Position numbers and translations under genes: made by a program. From positions 34,597,679-34,657,678 of the forward strand of contig NC_087065.1 in NCBI RefSeq assembly GCF_963678635.1: DNA of 60,000 nucleotides, written 5' to 3'. Under the pieces are notes generated by a model. That model worked only from the letters and a program-made list of their open reading frames with translations, did no database searches and was not told the DNA's origin. Shown in pieces: positions 11,544-23,059 of this stretch (positions are counted from its first letter, which is position 1; every line of letters begins with the position of its first letter). The stretch is from Symsagittifera roscoffensis (taxonomy: Eukaryota; Xenacoelomorpha; Acoela; Convolutidae).

Positions 11544-12081
11544 GCTCCGACGTCTTCGTGTTCACCCCGTCCGCGTTCCACTGCAGGATCCTGAATTTGG
11601 GCCGGCTATGAGCTCCTTCCCGCTGCAACGGCTCAACGGGGGGCACAAACGTCTCCGATTTGGGCTCTCGTCTGCTACTCCTTCTCTCTGCACAGCTGCT
11701 GCACATCCAGTACTGGTTTTCGACAAAGAAGTCTACTTGTCCTCTGCTGAACCCAAGTCTGGCGACGCACCCTTTGTGGCAGCTGGTATTGCACTCCGAA
11801 CACGTCACTGGTGCTGTGTTCGAGGCAATGGTTCTCTTGCACTGACTACATGGCCTCTTCACGCGCGTGCTGTCTGCCTCTCTCTGGGTCAGCTGCTCCA
11901 CCGCTCTGCCCGCCAGCGTCTCAGTGGGAACCGTCTCTCTTGTTGCTTCCTTCCTGTGCGCGTTGCAGCGCCACTTGTCGCTCGAGTACGTACTGATGCC
12001 ACTGCAGGCGGTCTTCTTGTGGCACATACTGGTGCAATGCTCCTTAGCACATTGCACACCGGCGGTAGCTTTGAGCGCCCT
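11443..12081 (-). pseudogene. LINE polyprotein: second and third PHD-like fingers and start of APE endonuclease
   Basis: Same frame as the N-terminal piece. It shows two more fingers (CAKEHC..MCHKKTAC..; CSQC..TCSECNTSCHKGC..WMCSSC), giving three tandem PHD-like fingers in all, then the APE endonuclease opening RILQWNADGV with the conserved Asn and LVQESKL with the catalytic Glu. The frame is lost near 11450-11540 and the protein continues in the overlapping frame of 10941-11543. The fingers presumably bind nucleic acid or chromatin; their role in LINEs is not settled. Confidence 0.8.
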
Positions 12082-12470
12082 TCAGCACCTACTGCACACT
12101 GTCTCTCTCTCGCTCCTCTCGAAGCCCGGGGGCTCCTGTCTTCCCTGCGTCCTTCGGGTCAGGGCGGCTTCTTCTTCTTCGTGGGCAAGACAGCTCCAAG
12201 AGTCTGTGCTGCCTCTTCTCAGACCACTGCAACTGAGTTGTTTGTGGCAGACCGCACTACACCCCTGTTCGTGGCACACAAGGGGGGTGATGTCCGACCT
12301 CAGAGTCCGGCGACAGCTGTCGCAAGCCGGGTCTGGGTTCGTCTCCAAGTCGCCAGCTAAGATAAGCTCACAGGGGTCATGTGCTGGCACCATGCCCCTG
12401 TTAGACAAAAACACTGCTGCTGTTCCACTTTCTTTCCGACCTCGACCAGGCCTTCGACCCGTGCCATGGC
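12082..12470 (-). pseudogene. LINE polyprotein N-terminus: 2A-like motif and PHD-like zinc finger
   Basis: The frame is open from about 12470; a candidate ATG follows at about 12393, with no ATG at the very start of the open stretch. It encodes GDLETNPDP (12328-12354), closely matching the 2A ribosome-skipping consensus D-x-E-x-N-P-G-P but with Asp (GAC) in place of the invariant Gly. It is followed by a cysteine/histidine-rich finger CDSC...CHEQGC..VCHKQLSC of PHD type. The frame ends at TGA 12082-12084 right after CSRC, the first cysteine pair of the next finger, so this TGA is a premature stop inside the protein; the same frame continues below it. Confidence 0.75.
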
Positions 12471-12689
12471 GTTAACCATAAAGGGATACATTGCTCCCAC
12501 TTGCGTGGTGATCCGGGGCTCCTCGAAAAGGATGTATCCACGACCCGGGTTGTTGTTGGTGCACTAATCATGTGTACTTGTAATAGCTATTAATGTGTTG
12601 TCACTCTGATCTCGGCCTCCATTGGTAGGGTAAGCATCGTCTGCAAGTTTCACAATTTAGGAATCAGTATTATATATTAAATGCGTCGT

Positions 12690-14720
12690 AGGACACATTA
12701 AAGCACAGCGCATCAAGCTCAGACCACGTGGGGACATCCCAATTGATTGATTTCACCAATGAGTTTCAGTTTTTGTTGCTACAAACTTCCTCCTATTCGA
12801 TAGGAATGATTTAACTAACTGAGCTTACAACAAATGGATTGAAAAAGGGATTCAAGTTTTTAAGTCGTGTGAGGATCAGATTGCACGGGACTTTATCAAA
12901 GGCTTTGCTCTAGTCTACCGAAAATATCCGAAATTGTCTGAGCCGGACATCTCGAGAGTTTTCCAATTATCCATGAGTTTAAGAGCAAGATTTTTCTCTG
13001 ATTTCTCTGATACCGAATTCATCTGTGCTTAAAGAGGAGTTGTACGATACTTCGATAAACTTGTCATAAACTATCTCTTCAAAAGTTTGGGCAAGTATAA
13101 GAGTAACTGAAATCGGTCACAGCCTTTCCAGGTTAGTAACTTTAATAATTTCTGGACTTGGAGTGCCAGCCTAAAAACGTCCAGATGATTGCTTGCTCTA
13201 AGCACAAATTGGTTCTGAATCGGTTCTGATATACTATGAAAATTCTGCTATACTACCCAGTAAGGAGTTCCATCGTGCTCAGAAGCTCTAGATTTAGTAT
13301 TGTGTAAGCCGTAGACAGTGATATACGCTGTTTAATGAATTTTTGGGAACATCATGCCCCATGATGTCCAGTATGAGTCATTGATTTCATTCGCGTTGAA
13401 AGGTATCGATGATGTCGTCCTCTTTTTCTTACTCGCGAGAATTATGATGTATTTTCTCCATTTGGCAGATCTTTTTGTATTCTTGGTTGATTTGAGATGG
13501 TAGATGAAAAGGTGCTCATTTTTTTTGCTTCTTCAGCTTGTTTTTATTTCCGTCGTTAGTGATACTTGGATTTTTTCGGTAGGATTTATTTCACCAGTGG
13601 ACTCATAAATTAGATCGTTATAGCTCATATTGACTGATTTGCGTGGGTAGCACTGTCCATAAAGATTTTTTGGGTATTCAATATACACCTAGCAGCTTCG
13701 TTATCGTTCACGAAACTATACAGGGGTGTGAAATCAAAAGCACCAAGGGCTCAACCTATGAGCTACTTTTCTTACAATAGGGATTGGTTCGTGTGGTGTC
13801 TTAATGAAAGTAAATTAATCCGATTTCAACACTGTCTGCAGTGTTACCCATTCTTTGATAAATTCTGGTTTCCATACAAGAATATATAGCCCAGTTTGGT
13901 ATTGCCATAGGTAATTCAGGGAAAACCTGATGTCAGGCCAACGGCCGATTCCAGTTGACGATGATCAAAATCCTTGAAATCACTAGGATCACGAAGTGTG
14001 GGTGTGAATAAGTTTCAAGTATAGCATCGTGACTCTCAAATAAATACTTCAGGTTGATTGAAGGTGGGTAGTAGATTACAGCGTAGATGTATCTAGGATT
14101 TGTGCTTCAAACTGAGAGTCCCGATACTGTTTTTCGCGAATGCAGCAACTCCGCCGCCTGTTCCTCCTCTAGAATTTTCTTTCGTGCGATCATGTCTCAA
14201 CTGAGTGTAATTTGGGATATGCACACTTCCATTATAAGTTTTTTTGAGCCAGCTTGCCACAAAACAGCAGATGTCGATTTGATTTTCTGTAAGGTCTGCG
14301 GAAAGTCTCGAATTCGCTTTTTTGAAAACTGATATATGTTGATGTGTTTCAATTCGTCGTCTTTTTTCTTAAGTAGTTTCTTATTCTGTATTCGCAAGTT
14401 TCTGGGTGACGCACCTTCGTTTATCAAGTACCGCCATTTAAAACTCGCATTGATTAAACGGCGGCAATTAAGCAATGAAGGTTTTCAAGTTTCAATTCAT
14501 CTGTGGAGAGGTCTGCATTGAAAAACAGATGCTTTTCATGCGACTGCATTTTTGATAGCGAGGCTAGTATCAAACTTTTAGTCCACATGTTCTTAACTGA
14601 TACGAGAGCAGGTGGCGTGTACCCTTCTTTGGCTTTCACAAGTTGACGGGTTTCTTTCATTTTGCAATCAACTCCCAGGTGCTTCAAAACTTTTTTTACC
14701 TCGTTTTTATCAGCCTCCAT
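12690..14720 (-). mobile_element. Older LINE relic (ORF1-like, endonuclease and RT remnants)
   Basis: Highly decayed but ordered. At 14454-14720 an ORF1-like stretch reads VKAKEGYTPPALVSVKN..FFNADLSTDE and continues in another frame at 14330-14475 with RRLINASFKWRYLINEGAS..LRIQNKKLL, the familiar RP-LVK..I..DLT/N pattern of LINE ORF1 tails. Around 14060-14100 an endonuclease-like AVIYYPPS appears. At about 12886-12918 the RT block VD-stop-SKAFDKVP is recognisable (DFSKAFD type), with an in-frame TAG. The family differs from the neighbouring LINE and is much older. Confidence 0.6.
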
Positions 14721-14989
14721 TTGTTCGTGTACTTGCCCAGTGAGCTCTGAAAGTCCTTTAATTTGGAAGATATTTGGGTCAGAATTGTGTTGTTTCTCTT
14801 CTACTTTTGCCGGTTCAGCTCAAGTTAGAACAAAATCGTTGATTTGGTCAGATAAAAATCTTGTTCTTTTTTACGGAATCTCTGGAGATTTAACTAGAAG
14901 GCACTAGTTGCGTGACATCCTGTAATTTTGACTCGAGCATTTTTTACACTTGCGGACTTTAGCGAGCGTTGGTGTTATACTACGACTAT

Positions 14990-17400
14990 TCTTTTTCTAA
15001 CCTAAGTCGCAAATATTGGTGCCATTTTGGGACCCCTTTATGGCTAATTGATAGCCTCTTTACGACTTATTGATTCGAATACATTCGAATAGTAATAAGT
15101 TAACAGAGTTGATGCATTTTGAATTCATCGGGTGAACCGAAAAAGAATCATCAGTTTTAAACAAACAAAAATAATTACATTATCAGATTGGAATGTATAC
15201 TTTTTTCGGGTTAACAACTAGTTAAACAAAATCAATTGAATCAATTATGGGTGGGTAATAGCTGGGTGGGTACTTAGCTACTAATAACTACTTGGTGGGT
15301 ACTAGTTACTACAGGTTAGTTTAAGGGGGACTTCAAATTTTTTAAAGTTTTTTTTATACAAAATCCGTTTTTTTTTCTGCTCAATTGGTGTCTGCTTAAT
15401 TATTTTCGGCCTTGTTGCCGCTTCTTAAATATGTTCAGTTTCTAATTTAAATTTTTTTGCCTAGCATGTTTGCCTGGATTTTCTTGCGATAAAAACTGGT
15501 ATTTTGATAATATTTAGGATTAGATTTTTCATTTTTTTTCTCAAAAACCTTACTGATTTTCAAAAAAGTGACATTTATAGGAAGACCGCGTATGCCTTTG
15601 TGAGTCTGCATACTCGTCTGGTCTCTTTTTGCGTTACCATTTTGTCTACGAAAATGTCTGGGAGGATTATTTTATCGATTTTTTTTCTCTCAAAAATCAA
15701 CTTATTTTTTTAAATAAATAGTGGATTTGGAAAGTTTTTTGGTTTTTCACAAGAACCAGCTTACCAAACCTGAAATTGTGAGTTTAATGGAGAGAACGTG
15801 TAGTGAGAAACTACCCTGCATTATCAAGCTTTTTTCACAAAAATTTATTGTCCTCGGAAAGTCAATTTTGTGAGCGTTTTTTTTTTCAAGTTTTATGAAT
15901 TTTACCAAAAAATACCCGCCCATATCTGGGATGTTGGTTTCAATCTAAACAACGGGTTGTGGGAAACTCTTTTGCATACGCGACTACGCCCAAATATATT
16001 CCACACAAAAAGTTATGGCCCTGGAAAAAGTCAAAATTGTGTTTTTTTAGGGTTCAATCTAAATAACAAATTAATCTTATCTCTTTTACATAAGTGGTAA
16101 CTCCCAATTTTTACACACAAACAGTTATCGTCCTTGGAAAAGTCAGTTTTTTTAATCTTTTGAGCGTTTTTTTTGAAATTTTTTTAAATTAAACGAAAAA
16201 TACCGTCCCATATCTGATGTTGGGTTCAATTCAAAGAATGGGTTGTTTGAGGTTTTTTCGATCCGCGACTACCACCAAGGTTTTGTGACACAAAAAATTA
16301 TGACAATCAGAAAAGTTGAAATTGTGATTTTTGACGGTTTTTTGAAGATTTCTGACTTTTCGATAACTATTCTGCCAAGTATAAAATCATAGGTTCAATC
16401 GACATAACACGCTGTTCGAAGATTACCTTTTTATTTTAGTACGCCCAGTTTTTTTTTTAAAAACTGTTGTTTTTCAAACAATTGAAACTTTGACTATTTT
16501 TTGGAATTTGTTTAGGCTACTTGAAAACTACCGTCCCACTTGTCAAAATAAGTGTTCAATCGATAAACCCAATTTATGAGTTTTTTCTACTTAACCTGCC
16601 ACGACCTGTTTTTAGCAGAAAATAACTACGGATTTCGGAGTGACTTAAATCGTTTTTAAGAAATTTTTTGAATTTTCTTAAAAACTATCCTATCGAATCA
16701 ACTGAAAGTTTTAATCGAAAGAAGCGGTTGTACAATTTTTTCCTACAGAAGAGGTTAATTTATTTTAAGAGAATTGTTTTCTCATGGAAAATTCCAAAAT
16801 CTCAAAATTTCACACATCTCGTTGAATTTATTAGAGAAACAACTATGGTTTTGAGGGCAAAGTTCAATGTTTGAAATAACGTATTTGTTACCGCATCAGT
16901 ATAATAAATTTAAAAATATCAAACACGTACATCCAGCATTAGCTGGGCGCTAGGTGTCCTTCATCAAGTTATACGAAAATTTTGGTTCATCTAGTATTTT
17001 TTCACCATTTTTTTATGATTGTGTTGTATCGCAAGTGGTACGAAGCGGTGCGATTTTTTGTGTTAATTGGTGAATGTTTTGTATCGCAAGTTTCTATGAT
17101 TATGTTGTATCGCAAGTGGTGCGATTTATTGAAATTGAAAAAACTCAGATTTTTTTCGATTTCAATAAATCTCGCTTTTCTGGAATCGCATAATTTATAC
17201 ATAAAGTGGCTTTATGCTTTCCAATTTTTTTGATGCAAAGTTAGCGTGGATGCCTTCAATTTGTTATATTTCAAACTATTACTTGCCAAATTGTGTCTAA
17301 TTGTATTTGATGCCACTTTTACTGCATTGCGTTGGCAATTTGTTAGCATATGTAGCTGCTTTATTCCTGACTATTGTTTGCCGGACTCTTTTTCAATAAG
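14990..17400 (+). repeat. Degenerate repeat family, copy B
   Basis: Shares with copy A the CTAAGTCGCAA module (about 15001), GAGTTGATGCAT (about 15105), GGTTAACAACT (about 15210), the tandem core TTATGGCCCTGGAAAA (about 15846, 16011, 16124, 16299), GCATCAGTATA (about 16893), TTAGCTGGGC (about 16940) and ATAATTTATACATAA (about 17190). Unit order is permuted relative to copy A. Much of the segment is T-rich; no open frame is convincing. Confidence 0.55.
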
Positions 17401-17944
17401 CAATTGAAAGTTTTTTCGTGATACTTGTGAGGAATGAAGTTAGCGCATTATCTTCCATTGACATCAATTGCGGCCCTGATCGCTAGCAGTCTCTGTTCAT
17501 CTGAGTTTTTTTTGTTTGACCGACTGTGAGCGCTCTGACGTCGTCTTTCTGACATCTACTCTCCTGCAGACGTAAACTTACAAACTACAATGAGTTGGGC
17601 TTAATAATATCACCAAGAGTTGCGCTGTGAAAAAGGTCATTATACTTTTCTTTAAAAGACTTTTTTCATCTTTGTTTTGGTTTTGTTAAGATCCCATATT
17701 TAAAAGTAAAAATTATTGTCTAAAATGGATTTTTGTGGTTCAAATTATTGCGCTCAGACACAAAATTGAACTAAAATAGATTTAAGACCTTTTTCCCCAC
17801 AAAAACAGAAAGCGTTAAAATTTACTTGAAATCCAATATAATGGATTAGATAACATGTAGAAAATCTCATTAACATGTAGAAAACTCATTTTTTTCCACT
17901 TTGTTTTTGTTTCGCGCCGCGCAAAAATTTGCAAAACAATTCCG

Positions 17945-18455
17945 TCAACTTCTCCCCCCATCCCAACGTATGACCCTTTCCCCCACACACCTGAACCGAA
18001 CCCTCCAACCTGAACCACCCCTCCCCCACCTGAACCAACCGCAACTACACCCCCCCCCCCCCACACTTGAATTACCATCACCCCTTGGAACCCCCCCACA
18101 CACACACACCACACTTGAACCAACCCCCTCCTCACCTGAACTAACCCCCACCCCCACCTGAACCAAACCCTTCACCTGAACCACCACTGCAAACCCCTAA
18201 TGAACCACCCCCCCCCCCCCCCCCCCCCACCACACCTGAACCAACCCCCCTCCCCACCTGAAACCCCACCTGAACCAACCGCCCCCTGGCCTGAACAATC
18301 CCCACCTGCACCATAACCCGCTCACACCTGAACCTCTCCCCCCACCTGAAACACCCCCCTCCCACCTGAGCCTGGGTGGGAGACAGGGTTGGTTCTATCG
18401 GTGGAGAGAAGGGAGGTTGGTTCTGGCGGGAGAAGACAGTTAGGTTAAGTTGAGG
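17945..18455. repeat. C-rich minisatellite switching to G-rich
   Basis: From 17945 to 18370 the plus strand is a degenerate tandem of CACCTGAACCA-ACCCCC-like units, including C-runs at 18050-18062 and 18208-18228 (21 C). From about 18370 to 18455 the same strand becomes G-rich with GGTTGGTTC and GGGAGG blocks, the approximate inverse of the upstream units. Apparent reading frames across it are composition artefacts. Confidence 0.85.
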
Positions 18456-19659
18456 TAGGTGACAAAATTGAAAATTTGAGTAACATAAAAACAGTTACAC
18501 AGATCAAAGTTGCGCAGAAATTGAACAACAAGTAACTTTTGTTTAAAACATTGAAAAGACTATGTTTGCGTTGAAATTCGCATCTCAATAAAGAGGAAAA
18601 AAATTGATTTTAATGGAATTTCATTGTCTTGATCTTTAAAAGTGAAAAAAAAAATCGATTATAATCGAGTTGCAACTGATTTTAATGCTTTTTTAAATAA
18701 TAGCAATATAATTCATTTTTAATTGATTATAAGTGATTATTTTTCCCTTTTAAAGACACTTGCAATAAAACTAAAATTTAATCGATTTTTATCCATGAAA
18801 CTCTAGTGCGGGATGTCCACTGAGTAAGGGAATTAGGGAAAATTACCGAATCCAGGCCATGTTTACCATTTTTTTGAGAGAGACAGGAAGAAAAGTTACA
18901 TTTTAATCCATCAAATTAAAATAGAAACTGAAGCATTCTCAAAACAATAAAACAAAAATCTGAAAAATTAATCAAATTGTGATATACAGTTTCACCATTT
19001 TGTTATTTTTCGGTTGTTTGGGCAAAAAGCTAGCAGCATTTATAACTTAATTGACCTTACGGCTTGCTAAGTTATAATTATAAATTATCTGCGGTTCAGT
19101 GCATAGGAAATCAAAAACTGGAGTAAATATTCGAAAATATGGAAGAATTGGCTCTCGATTGGGATCGTGGAGCTTCTGTTGTAGTGGTGCTCAGCAGTCT
19201 TATTACTGTGAGTTAAAGTCGCACGTGCGCTGCAATTGTGCCAGGTGAAGTCTTGCAAATCTACTACCCACCTGCAATCAACCGGAGTGAAGAAGACTTC
19301 CTGAAGTAATTAATTAACCGTCACGATGCTTTACTTAAAACAAGTAAAAATAGGTCATAGCTAATTGGGCGGCGGTTGTATGTTCTCTTGCCGACCGAAG
19401 TATTTAACCTCCGGGCTGGTTGCTACTAAAAACATCGAACTTTTCGAAATTAAATTCATTATTGTCAGTGGATGAAATGTAACTCCGATGGAACTGATTT
19501 TCTTTACATGTACTTTAACTTTTCATAAGCTGACTTTCGCTTTATGCCCAAGTATTGATTGTGCTGTTAGTTTTTACGATAGTAAAAACTACGAATACTT
19601 CATTCAATTGATTATATCTACAAAATATCACAGCAGGACATTGAATTAGATAATGTTAT

Positions 19660-19925
19660 TTGCCCTTATACTGGTTCAACATCAGAGTCAAAAGAGTTCA
19701 GTGAGTGGCTGAGGAAGTTTGAAGTCATCAGCAAACTGCAGAAGTGTGCGAATCTACACGACATCCTGCCGTTGTTTCTAGAAAGTAGTGCAATCGACGG
19801 CAATGATTGCAGAGTTGGTTGAAGAGGCGAAAGGAGACTACAATAAGTTGAAAGGTGCACTGCGGAAGGCGCTTTTGATGAGGCCATCCGAAGCCTATGA
19901 AATGTTCTACAGGCGGAAATGGTAA
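19660..19925 (+). pseudogene. Gag fragment of the ancient gypsy-like element
   Basis: One frame reads EFSEWLRKFEVISKLQKC..DILPLFLESSA; after a frameshift near 19800 a second reads MIAELVEEAKGDYNKLKGAL and KALLMRPSEAYEMFYRRKW. This is the standard retrotransposon gag pattern (W..KFE....L....PLFL...A....DY..LK.AL). A stop at 19924 and loss of frame follow. Confidence 0.65.
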
Positions 19926-20325
19926 TTAGGCGAACGCTGGTGGTGCTCATAATGATTGGTATAAAAGATATGCTCTGATTGGTATAAAACTGCGAACATG
20001 GATACTGTTGAACCGTTTATAAGGGGTCCCCTTTCACGTGCTTTACCCTAGGAAGCGGGCAGGCAGCTGTACTCGGCTTTTACTACTAGGCCTATTTCTC
20101 CGTCAGATTTGTGAAATTTGTCTAAAAAGGTGCCGAGAGAAAATTCAACTTCACACCTTATGTACAATGGTGGAAGCGCGGACCCGTTCGTTTGGAACGC
20201 AAAGTCACGTCAGGCACCAAACAACGAGCAATCAAAGGATGTGCATAACTGGGTTTGTTTTCTTACAAGGAGACGGGTCTTTTTTCACGATCACGCCTGA
20301 TACAATGAGCAGGTGTAAATTGAAT

Positions 20326-20367
20326 TGCTACAGATGTGGTACTGAGTGCCGCATAGCAGCAAGGTGC
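20326..20367 (+). pseudogene. Gag zinc knuckle relic
   Basis: Encodes CYRCGTECRIAARC. The spacing C-x2-C-x4-[H]-x4-C is that of a gag nucleocapsid knuckle, with Arg in place of the histidine. Confidence 0.6.
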
Positions 20368-20899
20368 TGGCTGACGCGCCACAAGCTACGAACCTGGGGA
20401 TATTTAGTGCTGGAGCGCTGGCGCAGCAGTGATTTCCCCCTCTTTACCAGAGTATGGCTCTTTATTGCACGTAGGGTTGGACACATTTTGTTCTACTAAG
20501 TTTGGTGGTACGCAGGATAAGGAAGAATTATCGGTTGGACTTTCTTCCTTGCAAAACAAGTTAGGAACCTTTCTACGCAGTGTGACCGTGAGCATTCAAC
20601 TGTAGGAAAAATGAAAATGTTATCAAACGGCGACGTATGCATTGAAAAAGAGGATTTTACAGTTAAGTTGTGTGATCAGGTAAAAACGTGGGTTATGTTT
20701 TGAAAATGGAAGACAAATCCTGCAGTTCGGGTTGGGTCAAGGTTATCTGCTTATAAAGACTAAATAAGTGAGTCAGACCGTTAGTTATAAGAAAAAGAGT
20801 TGGAATCGGTGATTGCAAAATTTTGTTTGATGCCTTTTTCTACAGATATACATGGACATCTTCGAGGTGTTCTGCCATGGAATACTGTTTTACAGCACA

Positions 20900-21830
20900 A
20901 CAAGACAAAAACTCACGCTCGACCGGTGTTAGACAACCCTCAATTGAATAATTTTTTGGAAAGCGTTGTTTCCACCAAGTCACCGGCTTCGGCTGAAAGC
21001 TGACGTGCGTGGAGAAAAGAATCGGACATCGGGTATTTGGTGGATTTTAGGAAATAACATTTGCAGATATATTTAGAAAAACAACTACAGAGTTATGAGA
21101 CGTGGCATTAGAAAGGAACAATATACGTTCTTGAATAGGTTTCGGATTATCGGCTGCGCGCGAGCCCTTAGAATCAGTTTAATGGGCTGTGATTGTCTTA
21201 TAGGAACTTCCCGATGGGTCAAGGATCAGTTACAAAGACGTTATCTGGGTTGATACATCAGATAATTTAATAACGTAGAGTTGCTGAGTTTAGCTTTGTA
21301 CCGCTATAGAGTCTGTCTAGAAAACGCGGCACCTTAGGGCGTTGATTTTTATCATGTTAAGTAAATGAAGCGAAGTGGAGACGAAAAAGTGCAATATCCG
21401 TCGTTCCAGAGGCCTTAACTAAACGAAAGCTCTTCAGTTGGATGGGCAGTCTTTGTAGTCAAAATCCTGTTGGAGGATGGCTGTGCGTACTTGGTAACAG
21501 GTTAAAAAGATTGGCTACAAGTTCATGGGTTGAGCTTGTTTCTATTCAGTTGCGTGGTTTGGCTGATAAAGTGTACAAGATGGTTGTGACTAGTGACCCG
21601 GGTAAAAGTTCCTGGTCTGTCAAAAAGCGACTGAGGAGCGTAGTGATGTGACGCAATTCCAGTGACACTAGAAAGGGGATTTTGTTGAAAGCCAATTGGA
21701 AGGTTGTAGAAGATGCTGCTTGGTAGCGCAAGAAGGGTGACCACAGTCATATAAATGTGGCGCAGCTAGATGTTTTGGGAGAAGGGTTGAATTTGCTTTC
21801 TAAATGGTGTTTCAGGGAGTGTATTCTCCG
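20900..21830 (+). pseudogene. RT and RNase H relics of the ancient gypsy-like element
   Basis: ARPVLDNPQLNNFLES at about 20915-20962 resembles the RT block RPV-DYR-LN. GGWLCVLGNRLKR near 21475 and DPGKSSW near 21595 precede a broken RNase H: VVEDAAW at about 21702-21722 and HINVAQLDVLGEGLNLLSKW at about 21742-21806. Numerous stops and shifts; non-functional. Confidence 0.5.
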
Positions 21831-21849
21831 AACCGAATCTCAAGTAGCT

Positions 21850-23052
21850 CCGAAACCGGCTAGCTTTGTTTTACATCTTGTACTTTTAGCATTCAACTGA
21901 GAATTTCTCTACGCGTCTTAGGTGACAATAAAAAACAATACTTAAGGGGCGCCAAATACGCAATTTTTTGTGCGAAATTTTCCAAAATGTTTTCATCTCT
22001 AAAAAACGTTTGAACACAGCACATTTTTGAAGTAACACAAACCGTACATTAGTTTCGTGCTTTTAAAAAAACTAACTCATCTCAGTTTTTGATTTTTTTT
22101 CTGAAAAATTGCCATACGAGCGGCAAGAAAGATTTTTTAGCCACCACCTTAGAATTTTTTTGGGGGATTGAGAAATCGTCGCTCTTTTCCGCAATAGAAG
22201 CGTAGTTGTCCATACACGAATCAAAGTAGGCCCTACTTTCTGCATCTAAGAGTCTAAAAAATGGATCTGCCATTGTTTGTGTCACTAAAAAAGAAATGAT
22301 CAAGTGAGCATCAAAAGTAGGGAAAATAGATATATTTTTACCTCTTAGCTTTGTGATAAGGCGTTCTCTTAGAAAGCTTATGATCCTGCATTGGTGTATC
22401 TGGTGTGGCAAAGAACGTGTGAGTTGACTAGCTATCACTTGATCTCTAGCTTCATGTCTACGACAACCTGACCAATTTCGGCTGCAATATTGGTACCAAT
22501 TGAAAATTCTGGACTAAATAGAAAGACCTTGGGTCAAAAAAAGTTTTTTAGTCTCAAATTTAGGGTGATTAGACAAATGGGTTATCCTTAGACAGCAAAT
22601 GTAGCATTCGAAAGGTTATTTGCGAATCACAGAAACCATGATTTTGACAGTTTATTTTTTATAACAAAATTCATGTGTAAGTGCTTTGACTCGAAACGAA
22701 GAATGAATATTTTGTAATATATATATATAGTCAGTAAAAACTAACTGAGAACTTATTTTTTTTTATCTGATGCTAAATATTGTTCGTTAAATTAGTGATA
22801 CGTGATCAGGATCATATTAAATTGAGGAGGAAAGATGTTGGACGAAATATTTGTGCCCAACCTCCTTGGAGTCTCTAGTGTTGCACACACGGCTCGCGTT
22901 CTGTTTTCTCTTCTAGCAAAACTAACAGGTTTGGGAGTACGGAATCCAGTTAAAATTTCCAACTTAGTTTTCTCCATTTTATGCCAGGAAGACTTTAATC
23001 AACACGAGATCAGCAAGGAGAAAACATAAGGAGCAACAGAATGAAATGGACA
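21850..23052. repeat. 1.2-kb dispersed repeat, copy 1 (inserted in the gypsy relic)
   Basis: Clearly similar along its length to 35660-36920 (start CCGAAA-CCGGCTAGC, end AGCAACAGAATGAAATGGA). The plus strand at 22835-23029 encodes ARVLFSLLAKLTGLGVRNPVKIS, matching the L-ARLGGLGI-NP signature seen downstream of RT in many invertebrate retroelement proteins. The minus strand has a conserved spliced-looking reading (see separate entry). Confidence 0.7.
22110..22440 (-). pseudogene. Unrecognised minus-strand two-exon reading conserved in both repeat copies
   Basis: On the minus strand an upstream piece (RERLITKLR) ends at AAGAG|GTAAAA and a second begins after TTTTTTAG, reading MADPFFRLLDAESRAYFD..CMDNYASIAEKSDDFSIP. 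The copy at 35900-36350 has the same donor, acceptor and protein with substitutions (one stop). I recognise no domain. It could be a captured exon pair or an antisense reading. Confidence 0.4.
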
Positions 23053-23059
23053 GGTACTT

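Larger units (their letters stand above)
7878..12567 (-). mobile_element. Non-LTR retrotransposon (APE endonuclease, RT, RNase H), degenerate
   Basis: Nearly full-length LINE on the minus strand. Order 5' to 3': 2A-like motif, three PHD-like zinc fingers, APE endonuclease, reverse transcriptase, RNase H, Cys-His knuckle, then a CAA-rich tail (TTGTTGTTG on the plus strand at 7877-7900). The coding region is broken by at least one stop and several frameshifts, so this copy is inactive. RNase H after RT places it among the I/R1/LOA-like group rather than CR1/L2 (inference). Composition is GC-richer than the surroundings, suggesting a fairly recent arrival. No target-site duplication was found. 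Confidence 0.9.

Noticed and set aside
11608-12475. Long plus-strand frames opposite the LINE 5' half
   Set aside because: Cys/Leu/Ser-rich antisense shadows of the zinc-finger and endonuclease coding strand.
17815-18365. Proline- or glycine-rich frames across the C-rich minisatellite
   Set aside because: Produced by tandem repeat composition; no start context, domain or conservation signal.
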